DNA of 17,141 nucleotides from Brevundimonas sp. UBA5936 (GTDB lineage: Bacteria; Pseudomonadota; Alphaproteobacteria; Caulobacterales; Caulobacteraceae): NCBI GenBank assembly GCA_002430835.1, contig DJDA01000146.1, positions 1-17,141 on the forward strand, in the 5' to 3' direction. A program made the translations under genes and the position numbers. The notes beneath the pieces were generated by a model, which saw only the letters and a program-made list of their open reading frames with translations, was not told the origin of the DNA and made no database searches. This document shows positions 6,464-12,006 of the stretch, in pieces. The first letter of the stretch is position 1, and each line of letters opens with the position of its first letter.

Positions 6464-6521
6464 ATTGGTTCGTTCCCCGACAATCTTCGCGCCGCACGTT
6501 AGTCGGCGCACCAACGGACTC

Positions 6522-6546
6522 AACGTATCACATGGGCCACGGTTCC
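6522..6546 (-). promoter_or_regulatory. EcfG-type promoter of phyR
   Basis: On the minus strand GGAAC (complement of 6542-6546), 16 bases, CGTT (complement of 6522-6525). Exact consensus. The predicted start near 6514 gives a leader of about 51 nt and shows that phyR is under positive feedback. Confidence 0.88.
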
Positions 6547-6571
6547 CGCGCCGTCATCAAGCTTGAGCATA

Positions 6572-6632
6572 AAAACGCCTGACGTTAGGAACCGTATGCG
6601 AGAGGCGGCGTTTTCTGCTTCTACAGGCGTTT
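6572..6632. repeat. Inverted repeats flanking the nepR promoter
   Basis: AAAACGCCT (6572-6580) is complementary to GGCGTTTT (6607-6614, which includes the -10 CGTT) and to AGGCGTTT (6625-6632). The two right-hand copies compete for the left one in the DNA. Only the two right copies would lie at or after the transcription start, so a role as operator is more plausible than RNA folding. Confidence 0.4.
6588..6612 (+). promoter_or_regulatory. EcfG-type promoter of nepR-ecfG-kinase
   Basis: GGAAC (6588-6592), 16 bases, CGTT (6609-6612). Exact consensus, so the operon encoding EcfG is autoregulated. The -35 elements of this and the phyR promoter face away from each other with 41 bp between. Confidence 0.88.
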
Positions 6633-6662
6633 CAACTGGCTTGGGCGGCAGCCGTAAACTCA

Positions 6663-6869
6663 ATGATCAACACCAAGGACACCCCCGCTCACCCCGACGG
6701 GACACCGTCGCACGATCGAGGGCTTGAAGAGGTCCGTCTGCGCCAGCAGGCGATCGGCGTGAAGCTGCGCCACATGTTCGACGAGGTCGTGAACGAGCCT
6801 GTTCCCGACGAATTCCTTGAGATCCTCAGACGCGCCGATCAAGCGTCGTCCGCCAAGGAGGGACAGTGA
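6663..6869 (+). CDS. nepR: Anti-sigma factor NepR
   Basis: This 68-residue protein carries the NepR core IGVKLRHMFDEVVNEPVPDEFLEILRRAD (31-59), with the conserved two helices joined by the EPVP turn. The flanking ends are polar and variable, as is typical. It binds EcfG in unstressed cells and is captured by phosphorylated PhyR under stress. The ATG at 6663 has only a weak ribosome site. Its TGA overlaps the GTG start of ecfG (GTGA at 6866-6869), a classic coupling of anti-sigma and sigma synthesis. Confidence 0.95.
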   Translation: MINTKDTPAHPDGTPSHDRGLEEVRLRQQAIGVKLRHMFDEVVNEPVPDEFLEILRRADQASSAKEGQ

Positions 6870-7468
6870 CCAGCACCCCATCCCGGCCCCCGTCGGCCGA
6901 TGACGGCGCCTTCAAGGCCGAACTGGTCACCCTGATCCCCCATCTGCGGGCCTTCGCCCGCACCCTGACCGGCGACCCGACTGCGGCCGACGACCTGGCC
7001 CAGGAAGCCATGATGAAGGCCTGGGACGCCCGCGCCAGCTATCAGATGGGCACGAACATGAAGGCCTGGACCTTCATGATCCTGCGTAACCAGTTCTACT
7101 CGGAGAAGCGCCGGTCCTGGCGTCAGACCCAGTTGGACCAGGAAGCCGCCGAACGCACCTTGATCGCCGTCGATGATCCCGAGGCGCCCGTGGCCCTGGA
7201 CGAGCTGCGCCAGGCGCTGCAGACCCTGCCCGAGGAGCAGAGGGAAGCCCTGATCCTGGTCGGCGCCGGCGGCTTCGCCTATGAGGAGGCGGCCGAAATC
7301 TGCCAGTGCGCCGTGGGCACGGTGAAGAGCCGCGTGTCGCGCGCCCGCAAGGCGTTGCAGGCCACGCTGGAGCGCGGCGGCTACGCCCGCGACGGAAAGT
7401 CCGCCGGGGACGCGATGCGATCCATCCTGGCCGACGCCGACAGGCTGAGCGGCTCCGGGCGGAGATAG
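6866..7468 (+). CDS. ecfG: ECF sigma factor of the general stress response (EcfG/SigT)
   Basis: This 200-residue protein is an ECF sigma factor of the EcfG group. Region 2 lies at about 20-85 (LIPHLRAFARTLTGDPTAADDLAQEAMMKAWD, NMKAWTFMILRNQFYSEKRR). Region 4 lies at about 112-165 (ALQTLPEEQREALILVGAGGFAYEEAAEICQCAVGTVKSRVSRARKAL). It directs RNA polymerase to GGAAC-N16-CGTT promoters, five of which are in this window. The start is GTG at 6866, preceded by AAGGAGG (6855-6861) and overlapping the nepR stop. It is called SigT in Caulobacter. Confidence 0.96.
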   Translation: MTSTPSRPPSADDGAFKAELVTLIPHLRAFARTLTGDPTAADDLAQEAMMKAWDARASYQMGTNMKAWTFMILRNQFYSEKRRSWRQTQLDQEAAERTLIAVDDPEAPVALDELRQALQTLPEEQREALILVGAGGFAYEEAAEICQCAVGTVKSRVSRARKALQATLERGGYARDGKSAGDAMRSILADADRLSGSGRR

Positions 7469-7470
7469 TC

Positions 7471-9261
7471 GTGCTGCGGGTCGGCCGGGTTCTGGGCCGG
7501 ATTCTGGGCCGCACGTTCGGGCGCAAGCTCGGACGGCCCAGCATGCAGGGAATCCGCTTCCGTCTCGGCGTGGCCATGGCCATCGCCCTGCTGCCGATCC
7601 TGCTGCTGGCTGCGATCCAGACCGAGGCCGGCTTCCGCCGCCAAGCCGCCGAGCAACGCATCGACCTGCAACTGGCCGCCGACCGCAGCGCCGCCCACGC
7701 CAAGAACAACATCGACAGCGCCGTGGTGCTGTTGCAGGCCCTTGCCCCCGAGGGCGTCGGCTTCTATTGCGAGCCGCGCCTGACCGCCTTGGTCGAGCGG
7801 ATGGACAGCATCGCCGGTCTGGCGCGTTTCAGCGCCACGGGCGAGCCGGTCTGCGCCTCCCGCCCCATTCCCCCGCCCTCGGGCGCCGAGGTGCGCGAAA
7901 GATCCTGGTACCAGCGGCTGAAACGCGGTGAAGACGTGGTCATGGAATGGACCCCCGGCCAGCAGAACGCCCTGCTGGTCGCGGTGCGTTCCGAACGCCC
8001 CATGGGCGCCTTCCAGGGGGCGATGGCCGCCATCCTTCCGCTCGCTGCGCTGCAGCCGGACATTCGCGACCCCGCCCTGCCCGCCGGCGCTCAGGCGGCG
8101 GTGATCGACACCACCGGCCGCGTGCTGACCGCGACCGACGCCCAGGCCTTCCAGCTCAACGATCCCCAGGCCATCGCCGCCTGGGCCGCTCAGGCTCAGC
8201 GCGGCGACACCGCCCTGTTCGAAGCCAAGGACGCGCGCGGTCGCCGCCATGTCTATGCGGGCGCGCCCTTGTCGGGACGCGACGTCTTCGTCCTGCTGTC
8301 CGCCCCGGCGCCGGGCCTGCTGTCCTGGGCGCGACTGAACCCCTTCGGCACCCTGCTGTTGCCGCTGGCGGCCTGGCTGGCGACCTTCGCCGCCGTCATG
8401 CTGCTGTCCGAGCGGATCGTGGTGCGCTGGCTGGCCTATCTGGAACGAGTGGCCGCCATCTATGCGCGCGGCCGCTTCTCGGTCCGCCCGGTCCAGGCCG
8501 AGCACGCCCCGGCCGAGATCCGCGTCCTGGCCCGCACCCTCGGCGCCCTGGGCGACAACATCACCCGGCGCGACAAGGCCCTGCTGGAGGCCCTGGACGA
8601 GAAAGACGCGCTGATGCGCGAAATCCATCACCGGGTGAAGAACAACCTGCAGATCATCTCCTCCCTGCTGTCGATGCAGCAACGGGCGGTGACCGACCCC
8701 AGCGCCCGCGCGGCCCTAGGCGACACCCGCCAGAGGATCGCCGCCCTGGCCCTGATCTACCGCATCCTCTACCAGAGCGAGCACGTCCGCGAGGCGGACT
8801 CCGAGACCTTCCTGCGCGAGCTGGTCGGCCAGTTGATCGCCGGCGAGGCGGTGCGCGGCCCCCTGGTGACGACGACGATCCAAGCCGATCCCCTGGTCAT
8901 CGACCCCGACAAGCTGGCGCCCCTGGCCCTGTGGGTGGTCGAGGCCGTCTCCAACGCCCAGAAACACGCCTTCGCCGAGCGCGGCGGCGACCTTCAGGTC
9001 CGCTTCCGCGTGCAGGGCGACGTCAGCGTTCTGGAGGTGCAGGACGACGGCCCCGGCGTCGCCGACGCCGCCGAGGCGGGGGTGGGCCGCACCCTGATGA
9101 TCGCCTTCGCCAAACAGCTGCGCGGCGAGGCCGAAACCGTGCCCGCGCCCGAAGGCGGCTCGATCGCCCGCCTGACCTTCGTCACGCCCGAAGCCCATGG
9201 ACCGGCCCATGTGCGCGAGGTCGCCGCCTTCCGTCTCAGCGGAACCCAGGCTCAAGCGTAG
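7471..9261 (+). CDS. phyK: Membrane HisKA_2 sensor histidine kinase, PhyK-like
   Basis: This protein is 596 residues from a GTG two bases after the ecfG stop (GGAG at 7461-7464 serves as ribosome site). An alternative ATG is at 7543 (572 residues). After a cationic N-terminus come TM1 (about 32-49), a sensor region of about 240 residues facing the periplasm, TM2 (about 293-313) and a HAMP-like linker. A HisKA_2 phosphoacceptor box EIHHRVKNNLQIISSLLSMQQR follows (phospho-His 386 or 387), then a HATPase with VVEAVSNAQKHAF (N box, near 488) and DDGPGV (near 524). Position in the phyR/nepR/ecfG cluster matches Caulobacter PhyK, the kinase that phosphorylates PhyR. The last codons contain the -35 and spacer of the next gene's promoter. 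Confidence 0.9.
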   Translation: MLRVGRVLGRILGRTFGRKLGRPSMQGIRFRLGVAMAIALLPILLLAAIQTEAGFRRQAAEQRIDLQLAADRSAAHAKNNIDSAVVLLQALAPEGVGFYCEPRLTALVERMDSIAGLARFSATGEPVCASRPIPPPSGAEVRERSWYQRLKRGEDVVMEWTPGQQNALLVAVRSERPMGAFQGAMAAILPLAALQPDIRDPALPAGAQAAVIDTTGRVLTATDAQAFQLNDPQAIAAWAAQAQRGDTALFEAKDARGRRHVYAGAPLSGRDVFVLLSAPAPGLLSWARLNPFGTLLLPLAAWLATFAAVMLLSERIVVRWLAYLERVAAIYARGRFSVRPVQAEHAPAEIRVLARTLGALGDNITRRDKALLEALDEKDALMREIHHRVKNNLQIISSLLSMQQRAVTDPSARAALGDTRQRIAALALIYRILYQSEHVREADSETFLRELVGQLIAGEAVRGPLVTTTIQADPLVIDPDKLAPLALWVVEAVSNAQKHAFAERGGDLQVRFRVQGDVSVLEVQDDGPGVADAAEAGVGRTLMIAFAKQLRGEAETVPAPEGGSIARLTFVTPEAHGPAHVREVAAFRLSGTQAQA

Positions 9262-9265
9262 CGTT
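9241..9265 (+). promoter_or_regulatory. EcfG-type promoter of the entericidin-like gene, overlapping the kinase 3' end
   Basis: GGAAC (9241-9245), 16 bases, CGTT (9262-9265). The -35 and spacer are the last seven codons of the kinase gene, including its stop; the -10 begins one base after the stop. The predicted start is near 9272. Confidence 0.85.
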
Positions 9266-9309
9266 GTTTCCGGGACGGGCGCCAAGCCCGAAACCCTCAG
9301 GAGCCTCTC

Positions 9310-9447
9310 ATGCGCAAACTCATCATTCTGGCCGTCGCCGCCGCCGCCCTGACCACCGCCGCCTGCAACACCATTCAGGGCGTGGGCAAGGACACCCAGG
9401 CCGCCGGCCAAGCCGTCGAAGGCGCGGCCCGCGACGCCAAGAACTGA
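9310..9447 (+). CDS. Entericidin-like small lipoprotein
   Basis: This 45-residue precursor has a type II signal peptide (MRKLIILAVAAAALTTAAC) with lipobox Cys at 19. It leaves a lipid-modified mature peptide of 27 residues, NTIQGVGKDTQAAGQAVEGAARDAKN, which matches the entericidin A/B pattern (GxGKDxxxxG..V). Family members are small envelope lipoproteins induced by stress or stationary phase; their exact function is unclear. CAGGAG (9298-9303) serves as ribosome site. Its own exact EcfG promoter and a strong terminator make it a discrete transcription unit in the general stress regulon. Confidence 0.92.
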   Translation: MRKLIILAVAAAALTTAACNTIQGVGKDTQAAGQAVEGAARDAKN

Positions 9448-9477
9448 TCTCTTTTTGATCAAAAGGCTGCGCCTGGA

Positions 9478-9515
9478 CCCCGCCGAGACCATCGCTCGGC
9501 GGGGTTTTATTTTTC
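9478..9515 (+). terminator. Intrinsic terminator after the entericidin-like gene
   Basis: CCCCGCCGAG (9478-9487) pairs perfectly with CTCGGCGGGG (9495-9504), followed by TTTTATTTTT. This is a strong terminator closing the stress island. Confidence 0.93.
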
Positions 9516-9585
9516 GCTGGCGCGACCTTGGCGGCTTGTTTAGCGTCGCCGCGCCCTATGCCAGGGCCAGGACTTTGAAAAGAAG

Positions 9586-10704
9586 ATGCGCGTCGGCTGC
9601 CCCCGAGAAATCAAGACCAATGAACATCGCGTCGGCCTGACGCCCGCCGCCGTGCGCGAATACGTCGCCCACGGCCACGCCGTCGTCATGGAGGCCGGCG
9701 CGGGTCTCGGAGCAGGCTTTTCCGACGCCGACTACGTCAAGGCGGGCGCGCGCATCGCGCCGGACGCCCGCACCGTCTTCGCCGGCAGCGACATGATCGT
9801 GAAGGTCAAGGAGCTGCAGCCGACCGAGTTCGCCCTGCTGAACGACGGCCACATCCTCTTCACCTATCTGCACCTGGCGCCCGATCCCGAGCAGACGAAG
9901 GCCCTGCTGGCCTCGGGCTGCGCCGCCGTGGCCTATGAGACGGTGACGGACCGCAACGGCGGCCTGCCGCTGCTGGCGCCCATGTCCGAGGTGGCGGGGC
10001 GCATCGCCGTCTTCTCGGCGGCCGAGACGCTGCTCAAGCACAAGGGCGGCATGGGGCTGCTGTTCTGCGGCGTGCCGGGCGTGGCGCCGGCGCGCGTGCT
10101 GGTGCTGGGCGGCGGGGTCGTGGGGTTGAACGCCGCGCGCATGGCCATGGGCCTGGGCGCCGAGGTGGTGGTGCTGGAGCGCTCCATCCCTCGCATGCGC
10201 CAGATCGACGAAGTGACCGGCGGGCGGGTCATCACCCGCTATTCCTCCCTGCACGCCATCGAGGAGGAACTGCCCAAGGCCGATGTGGTGATCGGCGCCG
10301 TCCTGACGCCGGGCGCCGAGGCGCCGACCCTGGTGCGGCGCGACCAGTTGGCGTCGATGAAGAAGGGCAGCGTCCTGATCGACGTCGCCATCGACCAGGG
10401 CGGCTGTTTCGAGACCTCGCGTCCGACCACTCACGACCAGCCCACCTATGTGGTCGACGACGTCATCCACTACTGCGTCGGCAATATGCCGGGGGCCGTG
10501 CCGCGCACCAGTTCGGAAGCCCTGAACAACGCCACCCTGCCTTTCGGCCTGGCCCTTGCCGACCACGGGTTGGAGGCCCTGCGCGCGGACCCGCATCTGG
10601 CCAAGGGGCTGAACGTGCTGAAGGGCGAGATCACCCATCCGGCCGTGGCCCAGGCGCTGGGCATGGACTGGCGCGACCCCTTCGGCGTCTGGGCGCGCGG
10701 CTGA
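9586..10704 (+). CDS. ald: Alanine dehydrogenase
   Basis: This 372-residue enzyme catalyses L-alanine + NAD+ + H2O to pyruvate + NH4+ + NADH, reversibly. It is near full family length. Catalytic and binding residues fall at the usual positions: Arg15 (NEHR), Lys75 (VKVKE), His96 (TYLHLA) and Asp270 (DVAIDQGG). The NAD loop is GGGVVG (175-180), with acidic Glu198 at the end of the next strand, in keeping with NAD preference. PREIKTNEHRVGLTP at the N-terminus and VDDVIHYCVGNMPGAVPRTSS are family signatures. The ATG at 9586 has only a weak purine stretch (AAAAGAAG). It is a monocistronic gene or the first of a unit with obgE, 61 bases downstream. Confidence 0.96.
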   Translation: MRVGCPREIKTNEHRVGLTPAAVREYVAHGHAVVMEAGAGLGAGFSDADYVKAGARIAPDARTVFAGSDMIVKVKELQPTEFALLNDGHILFTYLHLAPDPEQTKALLASGCAAVAYETVTDRNGGLPLLAPMSEVAGRIAVFSAAETLLKHKGGMGLLFCGVPGVAPARVLVLGGGVVGLNAARMAMGLGAEVVVLERSIPRMRQIDEVTGGRVITRYSSLHAIEEELPKADVVIGAVLTPGAEAPTLVRRDQLASMKKGSVLIDVAIDQGGCFETSRPTTHDQPTYVVDDVIHYCVGNMPGAVPRTSSEALNNATLPFGLALADHGLEALRADPHLAKGLNVLKGEITHPAVAQALGMDWRDPFGVWARG

Positions 10705-10765
10705 AATCCCACCCGTGAATTTCGGCCGCCTGTAATTCGCCGCGCTTCTGGGCCATAAGGCGCCC

Positions 10766-11821
10766 ATGAAGTTCCTCGATCAGGCCAAGATCTATATTCG
10801 CTCCGGCAACGGCGGCGCGGGCTCTGTCTCGTTCCGTCGCGAAAAATTCATTCCCAACGGCGGTCCCGACGGCGGCGACGGCGGCAAGGGCGGCGACGTC
10901 TGGGTCGAGTCGGCCGACGGGCTGAACACCCTGATCGACTTCCGCTATCAGCAGCATTTCAAGGCCGCGACCGGCAACCACGGCCAGGGCCGTCAGATGC
11001 ACGGCGCCAAGGGCGAGGACGTGGTCCTGCGCGTCCCCGTCGGCACCCAGGTGCTGGACGAGGACAAGGAGACGGTGCTCGTCGATCTGGACGAGGCGGG
11101 CCTGAAGGTGAAGCTGCTGTCCGGCGGCAACGGCGGCTGGGGCAACACCCGCTTCAAGGGGCCGGTCAACCAGGCCCCGCGCCACGCCAACCCCGGCCAG
11201 GAAGGCCAGGAGCGCTGGATCTGGCTGCGACTGAAGCTGATCGCCGACATCGGCCTGGCGGGCCTGCCCAATGCGGGCAAGTCGACCTTCCTGTCGGCTG
11301 TCTCGGCCGCGCGCCCCAAGGTGGCGGACTATCCCTTCACCACCCTGACGCCGAACCTGGGCATGGTGGACCTGAGCCCGTCCGAACGCTTCGTCATCGC
11401 CGACATCCCCGGCCTGATCGAAGGCGCCAGCGAGGGCGCAGGTCTGGGCACCCGCTTCCTGGGCCACGTCGAGCGCTCGGCCAGCCTGATCCACCTGATC
11501 GACGGCACGCAGGACGATGTGGTCGAGGCCTATCGCATCATCCGCGGCGAGCTGGAGGCCTATGGCGAGGGCCTGGCCGACAAGGTCGAGATCCTGGCGC
11601 TGAACAAGATCGACGCCCTGACGCCCGAGGCCCGCGAGGAGAAGGCGGCGGAGCTGGAGGCGGTCGCCGGTCGTCGGCCCTATCTGGTGTCCGGCGTCTC
11701 GGGCGAGGGCGTGACCGGACTGCTGCGCGCCGCCTGGGCCGAGGTGAAGAAGACCCGCGGCGAGGTCTCGGACGAGGGCGAACACGTCATCCCCGAAACG
11801 CCGGGCGGCTGGCAGCCGTAA
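10766..11821 (+). CDS. obgE: GTPase ObgE/CgtA
   Basis: This 351-residue Obg GTPase acts in 50S ribosome assembly and is essential in Caulobacter (CgtA). The Gly-rich Obg fold spans about 1-158 (SGNGGAGSVSFRREKFIPNGGPDGGDGGKGG). The G domain follows, with G1 GLPNAGKST (166-174), G2 Thr192/Thr193 (PFTTL), G3 DIPGLIEGA (213-221) and G4 NKID (280-283). The tail is short and acidic. It lies between ald and polA rather than next to rplU-rpmA, the most common bacterial context. Confidence 0.97.
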   Translation: MKFLDQAKIYIRSGNGGAGSVSFRREKFIPNGGPDGGDGGKGGDVWVESADGLNTLIDFRYQQHFKAATGNHGQGRQMHGAKGEDVVLRVPVGTQVLDEDKETVLVDLDEAGLKVKLLSGGNGGWGNTRFKGPVNQAPRHANPGQEGQERWIWLRLKLIADIGLAGLPNAGKSTFLSAVSAARPKVADYPFTTLTPNLGMVDLSPSERFVIADIPGLIEGASEGAGLGTRFLGHVERSASLIHLIDGTQDDVVEAYRIIRGELEAYGEGLADKVEILALNKIDALTPEAREEKAAELEAVAGRRPYLVSGVSGEGVTGLLRAAWAEVKKTRGEVSDEGEHVIPETPGGWQP

Positions 11822-11831
11822 GAAACGCAGG

Positions 11832-11958
11832 CTCTCCTCCCCATGCAATGGGGAGGTGGATCGGCGGCATCGCCGACGAGACGGAGGGGCTTCTTGGTTC
11901 CGCCGTCCTTGGCCCCTCCACCACTGCGTGGTCCCCCTCCCCACACAGTGGGGAGGAA
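11832..11958. repeat. Palindromic intergenic repeat (REP-like) between obgE and polA
   Basis: The element starts with CCTCCCCAT-GCA-ATGGGGAGG (11836-11856) and ends with CCTCCCCAC-ACA-GTGGGGAGG (11936-11956). These are two near-identical hairpins exactly 100 bp apart. Between them GGAGGGGC pairs with GCCCCTCC, and there are smaller palindromes (CGGCG-GCAT-CGCCG; CCAC-TGC-GTGG). The whole can fold as one long imperfect cruciform. It looks like the dispersed intergenic palindromes common in Caulobacterales genomes. A reading frame joined to polA runs through it by chance. Confidence 0.8.
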
Positions 11959-12006
11959 AGCCGAACCGCAGATGACGCCGCGCCTTCGGCCCCCTATGTT
12001 CGCGCC

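Noticed and set aside
7381..8682. Minus-strand open frame (433 codons) opposite ecfG and the kinase
   Set aside because: Antisense of well-supported sigma factor and kinase coding sequence, with no domain signature.
9450..9465. TTTTGATCAAAA palindrome after the entericidin-like gene
   Set aside because: Short AT palindrome just before the GC-rich terminator. It could be an operator by sequence, but nothing else supports it, and the terminator explains the region.
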